DNA of 64,000 nt from Cribrihabitans_A pelagius. GTDB lineage: Bacteria; Pseudomonadota; Alphaproteobacteria; Rhodobacterales; Rhodobacteraceae. A program made the position numbers and the translations under genes. This document shows, piece after piece, positions 8,209 to 15,865 of this stretch (position 1 is the stretch's first letter; each line of letters opens with the position of its first letter). Below the pieces are notes generated by a model. It was not told the origin of the DNA and did not search any database. It saw only the letters and a list, made by a program, of their open reading frames with translations. The stretch is taken from positions 62,001 through 126,000 of the forward strand of contig NZ_JBMERR010000014.1 in assembly GCF_048820915.1 (NCBI RefSeq), written 5' to 3'.

Positions 8209-8875
8209 TGCTTCGCCTTCGCTATTTCAGCTCTGAACCCATTTCAGGAAAGTTGATCGTCAAACGGGTCTCGGCCATCCCGAACCCAAGGATAGGGCAG
8301 GCCGTCGATACGCGACTCAGAGCGATGATTTTCATCCAACCCGATTGAGCATTCTGCAGCAGTAGGTCGCGGCGCCCCTGGCCGCATGTCGAAGAGACAG
8401 GGCTGATGATCACTGTATATAAAGCTTCGGCTCATGATTTCGTGCGGGATCATATGGTGTCACTCCGCGTTTCCTGCTTAAGTCGCGTACCTGCGAATAC
8501 CTGGTACGAAATTCAACCAGTATACTTTTGGTAACCTGACGGTTGCGCAAGAAACTACGCACAGAGCGGCTTCAGCAAATGAGCGGCAACAGTTCGTGCG
8601 GCGCGGGGTGGTCGGCGTGATCAGCGCCATCCGAGTGGTCCAGCTTGGGTGTCAGCAGGCTGCTGTTGTAATGAACTTGCCCCCAATGCTGGACCACGGG
8701 CCTGAGCGTTTTTCCGTTTTCTATGCCATTGGGTGGCAGGTGGCCCCATTAGATTTCGTGAACTCTGCCGGTGTTACGTTGCGACTGAGCTGTGCAGCCA
8801 TTGATTGCAGTGCTCATGGCGGTACATCTCACATTCTAACCGGGCGTCCTCGACCGGCAAGAACCGCTACTGGTC
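8209..8875. other. Gene-poor stretch upstream of the exporter operon
   Basis: About 670 bases separate the HlyD start from the first IS3 remnant. Short open frames on both strands (for example 63-69 codons ending near 8222-8244) show no family features. The stretch holds the repeated 19-bp motif at 8519-8537 and probably the exporter promoter. I see nothing else that can be supported. Confidence 0.5.
8519..8537. promoter_or_regulatory. Candidate HxlR operator, copy 2
   Basis: AGTATACTTTTGGTAACCT, identical over 19 bases to 2750-2768. It lies upstream of the minus-strand HlyD/ABC-2 permease operon. The pair of sites suggests that the HxlR protein encoded at 2957-3343 controls both operons. 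The distance to the HlyD start (about 310 bases) implies a long leader or a distant promoter. Confidence 0.45.
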
Positions 8876-8876
8876 A

Positions 8877-9035
8877 ATGCGCTCTGCCCGCACCTTCCCG
8901 TTGAACGTCTCCGCAAAGGCGTTGTCTGTCGGCTTCCCTGGCCGGCTGAAGTCCAGCTCGACTTTGTTCAGATAAGCTCGTTCAGATAAGCCCACTGGTC
9001 CAGCGGCCGCCCTGCGAACTTAGAGCCGTAGCACG
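8877..9035 (-). pseudogene. IS3-family transposase (OrfB) fragment
   Basis: The minus strand encodes a piece of the retroviral-type integrase core: LDFSRPGKPTDNAFAETFNG then KVRAER, the region around the last catalytic Glu. It is preceded by a frameshifted YGSKFAGRPLDQWAYLNEL. The shift is caused by a 14-bp tandem duplication (8965-8978 and 8979-8992, one mismatch). Neither end of the element is present. Confidence 0.75.
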
Positions 9036-9057
9036 TCGGGAAGATTAGCCGCTGAGA

Positions 9058-9103
9058 GGTTATGGCCACGCGCGCAGACCTCAGTTCGCGCGTGGCCATA
9101 ACC
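9058..9103. repeat. Perfect 17-bp inverted repeat with 12-base loop
   Basis: GGTTATGGCCACGCGCG (9058-9074) and its exact reverse complement (9087-9103) form a strong hairpin. It ends 57 bases before the start of the IS110-type transposase fragment. It may be part of the non-coding end of that element, where IS110 members carry a bridge-RNA locus. It could instead be a terminator-like or protein-binding structure. Confidence 0.6.
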
Positions 9104-9159
9104 GAGGCTCGGGTCTCAACAGTGGTTTTGGGTAAACCACACCGTTGAGGAAACCGGCT

Positions 9160-9423
9160 ATGACCGCCACCTATTCTACTGCGTCGGCGCTACTGGCCGC
9201 CATCGACATTTCCAAACACTGCCACGGTGTTCTGATCGGGGCTCCCGGCAAGAAGCGCCTCCGCCGCATGACCATCACCAATACTCCGGATGACTTCGGG
9301 CGTTTGGTGGCGGCTCTTTCCGGTTGCGGCCTGCCGGTTGGGATCGGGTTCGAAGCAACTGGCAACTATCATCGGGCACTGGCACATTATCTCGGCCAGG
9401 CGGGGTTCGAGCTGAAGCGCTTC
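9160..9423 (+). pseudogene. IS110-family transposase, N-terminal fragment
   Basis: From the ATG at 9160 the product contains AAIDISKHCHGVLIGAPGKK and VGIGFEATGNYHRALAHYL, then GQAGFELKR. This is the RuvC-like DEDD domain of IS110 transposases, with the Asp in AIDIS and the Glu in FEATG. Similarity stops after FELKR at about 9423, and the frame runs into unrelated sequence to 9501. The Ser-containing C-terminal domain is missing, so it is inactive. Confidence 0.75.
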
Positions 9424-9528
9424 TTCGGCATCGGTACACTCCTCTCGTGCCAGAAATGCACCCAAAATTTCGCATTCAGATCGGATCAGTTTCTCGGGTA
9501 AGGACCATTAAAGGGGGCCAGGTCACAT

Positions 9529-11178
9529 TCACAGCAATACAACCTCGCTGTCTGCAGGCATAGCCACGACAGTTTCATACTTTTCCTCAATCAATTCGCG
9601 CTTGATCTTCATCGTCGGCGTCAAGAGCTCGTTTTCAACGGTCCATGCATCTGGCACGACGATGATCCGTCCCAATTGCTCGTGTCTCCCAAGCTGGGCA
9701 TTGACCCTGTTCAGAGATTGGCTCAACAATTGCCGAATTTCATGCTCCGGGACTGCATCAGTGGTTTCATGTGACAGGACAGTGATGGCAACGGGCTGAG
9801 GTAAGCCGCTGCCGACCACGCAGACCTGCTCTACATGCTGGTCCTCGAACAACAGGCTTTCAATTGGCACGGGTGCAACGTATTTCCCTTTGGCTGTCTT
9901 GAAGATGTCTTTCACGCGCCCGGTGATCCGAAGGTATCCGTCACTGTCGATTTCGCCCTTGTCACCCGTGTGCAGCCATCCGTTCGACATTACCTCTTCG
10001 GTTTTCGCAGGTTCCTTGTGATAGCTGGAAAACACCCCGTCCCCGCGCACAAGGATTTCGCCCTCAGCCGATATCTTGATTTCCGTTCCAGGAGTTGGGT
10101 CGCCAATCGTGCCCACCTTGTCGGAGCGATAGGGGTAGTTGACGGTCGAGGCCCCACCCGTCTCGGTCATGCCCCACCCTTCGCTTATGTTGATCCCCAG
10201 TCTTTCAAACCAATGCAGGATGGCCGGTGAAATCGGAGCCGAGCCGGAGATGCACAAGCGGGCGTTCTGCAGGCCTAGTTGGGTCTTGATTTTCTTGCGT
10301 ACGACATTCCCCAGAACAGGAATGCTCAGTAAGAGATCCAGTTTGCGTTGGGGCATTTTGCCCAAAACACCCGAGTGAAACTTCATCCAAAGACGGGGGA
10401 CGGACTGGAAAATCGTTGGTGCAGCATTTCGCAGATCATCGGCGAAGGTATCGAGGGACTCCACAAAAGAAACCGAGGCCCCATGATACAAGCTGCCATG
10501 TTCTACCACGGTGCGTTCGAATGCATGCGCCAGGGGCAGATAAGACAGCATGCGATCCTCTGGCCCCAGTTCCAATTTCTCCATCGGCACCTTGCCGCCA
10601 TAGGCCATGTTGCGGCAGGTCAGTTCAACGCCCTTGGGCTTACCGGTGGATCCCGACGTATAGACAATGGTCAAAAGATCATCCAACGCAGCCCTTGCAA
10701 TGGACTGCAGCGGATCATGGGTCTCGATCAGATCCTGCCACCGGTGATCGCAATGCAAGGTTGGAGAGGGCATCGCAATTGTGGTGACATCCTCGGGCAA
10801 CCCTGATTTGACCAGCGTCATGTCATCCAGTTTGCCGATGAAGGCCACTTTGGACTCGCTGTGTTCCAGGATATACCGGATCGTTTCTGGCGATGCTGTC
10901 GGATAGACCGGCGCCGACACCAGCCCGGCGGCCTGAATCGCGAAATCAGCAATGAACCATTCGGCACTGTTCTTGGCGATGATGGCGACCCGGTCACCGG
11001 GTTCAAGCCCCATCGAATGCAAAGCGGCAGCCATGCGGCGCGTCTGATCCCACACCGTTGCCCAGGTTATTTCGCGAATTTTTCCGTGTTCCGGCTGCCG
11101 TAAATATACGCTCTGAGGCCGTGTTTGCGCCCATAGCTCCAACTGATCGATCGGGCATTTCAGGTCTGTAGTAGTCAT
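9529..11178 (-). CDS. AMP-dependent acyl-CoA synthetase (long-chain fatty acid or aryl acid:CoA ligase)
   Basis: 549 aa from the ATG at 11178; a longer frame adds 59 residues without similarity. It shows the adenylate-forming motifs: P-loop YTSGSTGKPKGVELT, GWGMTETGG, HTGDKGEIDSDGYLRITGRVKD and a C-terminal Lys in TPTMKIKRELIEEKYE. The family activates carboxylic acids to acyl-CoA through an acyl-AMP. The TGDKGEID and GRVKDIFKTAKGKYVAP segments point to the long-chain (FadD15-like) branch. It is next to an alpha-methylacyl-CoA racemase gene and divergent from the beta-oxidation genes, so it probably supplies their substrate. Confidence 0.88.
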   Translation of the reverse strand: MTTTDLKCPIDQLELWAQTRPQSVYLRQPEHGKIREITWATVWDQTRRMAAALHSMGLEPGDRVAIIAKNSAEWFIADFAIQAAGLVSAPVYPTASPETIRYILEHSESKVAFIGKLDDMTLVKSGLPEDVTTIAMPSPTLHCDHRWQDLIETHDPLQSIARAALDDLLTIVYTSGSTGKPKGVELTCRNMAYGGKVPMEKLELGPEDRMLSYLPLAHAFERTVVEHGSLYHGASVSFVESLDTFADDLRNAAPTIFQSVPRLWMKFHSGVLGKMPQRKLDLLLSIPVLGNVVRKKIKTQLGLQNARLCISGSAPISPAILHWFERLGINISEGWGMTETGGASTVNYPYRSDKVGTIGDPTPGTEIKISAEGEILVRGDGVFSSYHKEPAKTEEVMSNGWLHTGDKGEIDSDGYLRITGRVKDIFKTAKGKYVAPVPIESLLFEDQHVEQVCVVGSGLPQPVAITVLSHETTDAVPEHEIRQLLSQSLNRVNAQLGRHEQLGRIIVVPDAWTVENELLTPTMKIKRELIEEKYETVVAMPADSEVVLL

Positions 11179-11227
11179 GTCACGTCCTCCCAGCGTGTCT
11201 GTTTTTGTTCCGCGCATCACGCGGGTG

Positions 11228-12328
11228 TCAGGTCGGCGAAATCCATTCGCCGAGGACCTCTTCAGTATGTTCTCCCGGCCTGGGTGCAGGTCGATCGGGA
11301 CGGTTCGGTACATTGCGGAATCTGGGTGCCGGTGCCGGATGCTGCCGCCCGTCAAACTCTACGAAGGTTTCGCGCGCGATATTGTGAGGATGCGAGGGAG
11401 CCTCACCCAGCGACAGAACCGGCGCGAAACACACGTCAGTGCCTTCCATGATTTCGCACCATTCGTCACGCGACTTGCCCTTGATCACGCGTGCCAGCTT
11501 GTCTTTCATGTCCGGCCACCTGGCAGGGTTCATCTGCGTGGCAAAAACGGGATCATCGGACAGGCCGGTTTTCTCCATCAGAACTGCAAAGAACTGTGGT
11601 TCGATTGACCCGATGCTGATGTATTTTCCGTCCGCACATTCATAGGTGTCATAAAAAGGCGCGGCGCCGTCGAGAAAGTTGGATCCGCGCTGATCCTGCC
11701 AAAGCCCCATACCCTTGAGATCATGGAACATGGCCATCAACAGTGCGCTGCCATCGCTCATCGCAGCGTCGATCACCTGCCCCTCACCTGTCGTTTTAGC
11801 GCGCAGTATTCCGGCAAGCATTCCCATTGCGAGGAACATCGCACCACCGCCATAGTCCCCCACAAGATTCAGCGGAGGCGAAGGTGGAACCGCCGGCCGC
11901 CCCATCGCCCCCAACGCACCGGAAATCGCGATGTAGTTCAGGTCGTGCCCGGCAGCCTGCGATAGGGGGCCCTCCTGTCCCCAGCCCGTCATGCGCCCGT
12001 ATACCAGCGCCGGGTTGCGCGCCAACGCCACCTCCGGGCCAAGGCCCATGCGTTCCATCACGCCGGGGCGAAACCCTTCGAACAAGGCGTCAGCGGCTGC
12101 AATCAGATCGAGCGCCGTCGTCACTCCGTCGGCACTTTTAAGGTCCAGCGCCACCGAGCGTCGGCCCCGCCCCGTGACCGGCCCAACGCCTTGAGGGGTC
12201 ACGCCGGGACGGTCGATCCGCACCACGTCCGCCCCCAGGTCGGATAAAAGCATGCCGCAGAACGGCCCTGGCCCAATGCCAGCAAACTCCAAAATGCGAA
12301 TGCCACTTAGCGGTTTCTCTTGCATCAT
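11228..12328 (-). CDS. Alpha-methylacyl-CoA racemase (CaiB/BaiF family)
   Basis: 366 aa. Start at 12328 (two adjacent ATGs) behind GGAGGAC. The N terminus SGIRILEFAGIGPGPFCGML with LGADVVRIDRPG is typical of class III CoA transferases. The GHDLNYIAISG and PPLNLVGDYGGG motifs place it with alpha-methylacyl-CoA racemases. H128 and D158 sit where the mycobacterial racemase has His126/Asp156. It should interconvert 2R- and 2S-methylacyl-CoA so that acyl-CoA dehydrogenase can act. It lies between the ligase and the divergent LysR regulator and fits degradation of branched fatty or sterol side chains. Confidence 0.85.
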   Translation of the reverse strand: MMQEKPLSGIRILEFAGIGPGPFCGMLLSDLGADVVRIDRPGVTPQGVGPVTGRGRRSVALDLKSADGVTTALDLIAAADALFEGFRPGVMERMGLGPEVALARNPALVYGRMTGWGQEGPLSQAAGHDLNYIAISGALGAMGRPAVPPSPPLNLVGDYGGGAMFLAMGMLAGILRAKTTGEGQVIDAAMSDGSALLMAMFHDLKGMGLWQDQRGSNFLDGAAPFYDTYECADGKYISIGSIEPQFFAVLMEKTGLSDDPVFATQMNPARWPDMKDKLARVIKGKSRDEWCEIMEGTDVCFAPVLSLGEAPSHPHNIARETFVEFDGRQHPAPAPRFRNVPNRPDRPAPRPGEHTEEVLGEWISPT

Positions 12329-12418
12329 GTCCTCCGTTCCAAACCCGGCAAATTGCAAGGGCGCCTGCGAACGGAAAGGAGCCATAGACCTGACCACAAA
12401 TCCAATCTATTTTACAGT

Positions 12419-12442
12419 GACAATATCTAATTTAGGAATACC
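12419..12442. promoter_or_regulatory. Candidate LysR operator in the divergent racemase/LysR interval
   Basis: Read on the minus strand, these 24 bases begin GGTATTC and contain TTAGATATT. They match 18 of 24 positions of the block at 13362-13385 in front of the acyl-CoA dehydrogenase gene. The block directly abuts the LysR start codon and contains a near-palindrome (TCTAATTTAGGA). Autoregulation by the LysR protein is the simplest reading. Confidence 0.45.
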
Positions 12443-13348
12443 ATGTTCACATCGACCAAGCTCCGGCAGATCGTTGCAATAGACAGGGCGGGATCGCTCT
12501 CTGCCGCATCAAAGGTTCTGAATGTCAGCCAGTCGACGCTCACCAAGGCCGTTGCCGACGTGGAACAGGACCTTGGTCTGGTCATCTTTCATCGCACCGC
12601 CCGTGGGGTGTCAGCAACGCCTGAAGGACGGGAGTTTTTGAATCGAGCCGAAAGGATCGTCGCTGATTTCGACATGCTGGTTGAGGATACCCGATCCCAG
12701 AAGGAACAGATCGACCAGTTTCTGCGGGTTGGCATTTCTCCGGCCTCGCAGGAAGGTCTGTTTAACCGCGCCATTGCTCATTTGTTGAAAACCAGCCCGG
12801 ATATTTGCCTGAACATGGTGGGCCTGCCGGTTGAGCGTGGGGTGCGGATGCTGAAGCGCGGAGACCTCGATCTGCTGTTTGCTCCAACAGAAGACTTGGC
12901 GCGAGAGCCAGACTTTTCCGTCGAAGAGCTAGGCACATTCCATCCTCGGCTCTTTTGCCGCAGAGGGCATCCCATTCTGTCAGCATCACAGATTTCGCTG
13001 GAACTGGTTGGACGATACCGAGTGGTCTCGCCTGATTATCATGTCGGTTATGCGCAGCGCTTCGCCGAGTTTCTGTTGCAGGGCGACGTCGATCCACGTC
13101 GCGGGCTGCACATCATCGAAAACTTTGTCGTGACCCAAACGGCCGTCGCTGAATCCGACCTGATTGGCATTGTCAGCAGCACCTATGGCAGCACGCGCAG
13201 TTTCCAGAAGAACTTTGCGCTGCTTGATCTGGATGTCTTCCCTCCACTGAACATGGGCGTTGCGCATCTGTCGCGCTGGCTGCCAAGCCGGGCCGTTCGC
13301 GCCTGTCTTGCCGCAGTTCGGAAATTCCCGCCTGATGCTGAGGCCTGA
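12443..13348 (+). CDS. LysR-type transcriptional regulator of the beta-oxidation locus
   Basis: 301 aa. The N-terminal winged HTH (KLRQIVAIDRAGSLSAASKVLNVSQSTLTKAVADVEQDLG) is followed by the periplasmic-binding-like effector domain from about residue 90. It diverges from the racemase/ligase genes and precedes the acyl-CoA dehydrogenase-thiolase-FadB/J set. It therefore probably controls both arms in response to an acyl-CoA or free acid. A weak AGGA lies just before the ATG. Confidence 0.9.
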   Translation: MFTSTKLRQIVAIDRAGSLSAASKVLNVSQSTLTKAVADVEQDLGLVIFHRTARGVSATPEGREFLNRAERIVADFDMLVEDTRSQKEQIDQFLRVGISPASQEGLFNRAIAHLLKTSPDICLNMVGLPVERGVRMLKRGDLDLLFAPTEDLAREPDFSVEELGTFHPRLFCRRGHPILSASQISLELVGRYRVVSPDYHVGYAQRFAEFLLQGDVDPRRGLHIIENFVVTQTAVAESDLIGIVSSTYGSTRSFQKNFALLDLDVFPPLNMGVAHLSRWLPSRAVRACLAAVRKFPPDAEA

Positions 13349-13361
13349 AGACTCTTTCTGA

Positions 13362-13395
13362 GGTATTCATTTTTTAGATATTAACGTATTCATTT
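13362..13395. promoter_or_regulatory. Candidate LysR operator upstream of the beta-oxidation genes
   Basis: 13362-13385 (GGTATTC...TTAGATATTAAC) resembles the block at 12419-12442 on the other strand. In addition GTATTCATTT occurs twice, at 13363-13372 and 13386-13395, a 23-bp spacing that would place both copies on one face of the helix. It lies 60-95 bases upstream of the acyl-CoA dehydrogenase start, where a LysR activation site is expected. Confidence 0.45.
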
Positions 13396-13455
13396 CGATT
13401 TGAGTAAGGGTGCGCCCGATGTTTCTCTTCCAGCCAAATGGACTGGAGGACTCCA

Positions 13456-14607
13456 ATGTTGCACCGCACCCTCTTTGAACCGGAACACGACATGTTCCGC
13501 GAAGCGTTTCGCAAGTTCGTCGAAACCGAGATCAGTCCCCATCACGCGGCATGGGAGACTGACCAGCACATCAGCCGGGATGCCTGGCGGAAGGCTGGCG
13601 AACAGGGTTTCCTATGCCCAACCATCCCCGAGGAATATGGTGGCGCAGGCGTGGACCGCCGGTTCAGCCTCATCATCCTCGAAGAACTCTACGGCGCCAA
13701 CGCGAGCGGCCCCGGTTTCGCGCTGCATTCCGACATTGTCGCCCCTTACCTCCGGAATTACGGCACCCCGGAGCAAAAGCAAACCTGGTTGCCGAAAATG
13801 GCCACGGGCGAGGTCATCGGCGCCATCGCTATGACTGAACCGGGTACGGGGTCTGACCTGCAGGGCATCAAGACACGGGCCATGGCGGATGGTGACGAAC
13901 TTGTTCTGGATGGTGAGAAGATCTTCATCACCAACGGTTTCATGGCCGATCTTGTTATCGTCGCCGCACAGGTTGTTGATCCGGCCGTGGGTGGCGAACC
14001 GAAACTGTCACTGGTGCTTGTCGAAGCCGGCCGCGACGGGTTCACCAAGGAAAAACCGCTGAAGAAACTGGGCCAAAAAGCTCAGGACACCTGTATCCTG
14101 AACTTCTCAGGCGTACGCGTTCCCAAATCAAACGTCCTTGGCGGAGAAAAGGCCGTTGGTGGCGGGTTGATGATGCTGTTTGGTGAACTTGCCTGGGAAC
14201 GGCTCATGATCGCCATCGGGGCAGTAGCAGGTGCCAAGTTCTGTTACGAACAAGCACTTAGCTACACCAAAGAGCGCCAGGCCTTTGGCCGCCCGTTGGC
14301 CGAGTTTCAGGATGTGCGGTTCAAGCTCGCTGACATGAAGGTCAAAATCTCAGCGGGACAGGCCATGGTTGACCAATGCATGACCAATCTTGCCCTCGAC
14401 AAACTGCGGGCCGAAGACGCCGCCGGCGCCAAACTCTGGTGCAGTGAAATGGCGTTTGAAGTGGCGGACACAGCGCTGCAAATGCATGGCGGCTATGGCT
14501 ACATGCAGGAATACCCGATCACTCGCGCCTTCGCCGACATTCGGGCGCATCGCATCTACGGTGGCGCCAACGAGATCATGAAAGAACTGATCTCGCGCAA
14601 GCTCTGA
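13456..14607 (+). CDS. Acyl-CoA dehydrogenase
   Basis: 383 aa from the ATG at 13456 with GGAGGA upstream. It has three domains: alpha-helical N-terminal (to about 120), beta middle with the FAD/substrate signature IAMTEPGTGSDLQGIKTRA, and helical C-terminal. The C-terminal domain includes QALSYTKERQAFGRPLAEFQ, QMHGGYGYMQEYPITRAFAD and IYGGANEIMKELISRKL. It catalyses the first, FAD-dependent desaturation of acyl-CoA, passing electrons to ETF. It leads a plus-strand operon with thiolase and the bifunctional hydratase/dehydrogenase. Confidence 0.92.
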   Translation: MLHRTLFEPEHDMFREAFRKFVETEISPHHAAWETDQHISRDAWRKAGEQGFLCPTIPEEYGGAGVDRRFSLIILEELYGANASGPGFALHSDIVAPYLRNYGTPEQKQTWLPKMATGEVIGAIAMTEPGTGSDLQGIKTRAMADGDELVLDGEKIFITNGFMADLVIVAAQVVDPAVGGEPKLSLVLVEAGRDGFTKEKPLKKLGQKAQDTCILNFSGVRVPKSNVLGGEKAVGGGLMMLFGELAWERLMIAIGAVAGAKFCYEQALSYTKERQAFGRPLAEFQDVRFKLADMKVKISAGQAMVDQCMTNLALDKLRAEDAAGAKLWCSEMAFEVADTALQMHGGYGYMQEYPITRAFADIRAHRIYGGANEIMKELISRKL

Positions 14608-14645
14608 TCGCCAAAACAACCATTCCGACAGAAAGAGGTACTCTT

Positions 14646-15851
14646 ATGTCCCAGGCATTTATTTATGACGCAGTGAGAACGCCGAGGTCCAAAGGCAAAG
14701 CGGGCGGCACTCTGAACGAAGTCAAACCGGTCCGATTGGCCGCAGGGCTGTTGGAGGCTTTGCAGGAACGCCATGACCTCGACACCGCGAAGGTCGAGGA
14801 CGTCATCCTGGGATGCGTCGCCCCCTTGATGGATCAGGGCTCGTGCATCGCCAAGGCCGCTGTGATGTCCGCCGGATGGGACGAGGCCGTGCCCGGTGTG
14901 CAGCTTGACCGGTTTTGCGGATCGGGGCTTGAGGCGGTTAACATCGCCGCCGCCAAGGTCGGCTCGGGCCAGCAGGACCTGGTCGTTGCGGGCGGTCTGG
15001 AATCGATGAGCCGCGTGCCGCTCGGATCGTCCGGCGGCCCAATGCTCTTTGACCCGGAATTCGTCATCGAGAACAAGTCCGCCCCGCAGGGGATCGGCGC
15101 TGATCTGATCGCCACGATCGACGGATACAGCCGCGAAGATGTCGACGCCTTTGCCGTGGAAAGCCAGCGCCGTGCGGCGCATGCGCGGGACAATGGCTGG
15201 TTCGACCGCTCGGTCGTGCCGGTCCGGGATGAGTCCGGTCTGGTCATTCAGCAACGTGACGATTTCATCAAACCCGGCACCGATATGCAGAAGCTGGGGT
15301 CGCTGAAGGCCTCGTTCGCTCAGATGGGCGGCATTGGCTTTGACGACATGGCGCTGGCGAAATACCCCGAGGTGCAGGCCATCAACCATGTCCACACGCC
15401 CGGCAACAGCTCGGGGATCGTTGATGGCGCATCGGCGGTCATGATCGGCTCGGAACAGGCAGGCAAGGATCTGGGGATGAAGCCGCGCGGGCGGATCGTC
15501 GCCTCAACCGTCATTGCCACCGACCCGGTCATCATGCTGGCCGGTCCGGGACCGGCGGCGCACAAGTGCCTGGAAAAGGCGGGACTGTCCGTCAAGGACA
15601 TCGACATCTGGGAAATCAACGAAGCCTTCGCCTCGGTCGCCCTGCGCTACATGAAGGATCTGGGCATCGACCACGAGATCACCAACGTCAACGGCGGCGC
15701 GATCGCGATGGGCCACCCGCTGGGCGCGACCGGCGGCATGCTGGTTTCGACCGTGCTGGACGAGCTTGAGCGGCGTGATGCCAAACGGGCAATGGTGTCG
15801 CTGTGCGTCGCTGGCGGCATGGGAATTTCTACGCTTATCGAGCGCATTTGA
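14646..15851 (+). CDS. Acetyl-CoA acetyltransferase / 3-ketoacyl-CoA thiolase
   Basis: 401 aa thiolase. The nucleophilic Cys is in DRFCGSGLEAVN (near residue 92), His in GHPLGATGG, and the second Cys in SLCVAGGMG near the C terminus. It cleaves 3-ketoacyl-CoA to acetyl-CoA and a shortened acyl-CoA. It lies 38 bases after the acyl-CoA dehydrogenase gene and 14 bases before the FadB/J-like gene. This is the compact order expected of a beta-oxidation operon. Confidence 0.92.
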   Translation: MSQAFIYDAVRTPRSKGKAGGTLNEVKPVRLAAGLLEALQERHDLDTAKVEDVILGCVAPLMDQGSCIAKAAVMSAGWDEAVPGVQLDRFCGSGLEAVNIAAAKVGSGQQDLVVAGGLESMSRVPLGSSGGPMLFDPEFVIENKSAPQGIGADLIATIDGYSREDVDAFAVESQRRAAHARDNGWFDRSVVPVRDESGLVIQQRDDFIKPGTDMQKLGSLKASFAQMGGIGFDDMALAKYPEVQAINHVHTPGNSSGIVDGASAVMIGSEQAGKDLGMKPRGRIVASTVIATDPVIMLAGPGPAAHKCLEKAGLSVKDIDIWEINEAFASVALRYMKDLGIDHEITNVNGGAIAMGHPLGATGGMLVSTVLDELERRDAKRAMVSLCVAGGMGISTLIERI

Positions 15852-15865
15852 GAAGGAATAGTCAC

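Noticed and set aside
8222..8453. 63- and 69-codon minus frames just upstream of the HlyD gene
   Set aside because: They overlap each other in different frames and resemble no family; treated as leader sequence.
9529..11178. Feruloyl-CoA or other specific aryl-CoA ligase
   Set aside because: The motifs are those of the broad long-chain acyl-CoA ligase group; the neighbours favour fatty acid substrates and a specific name is not justified.
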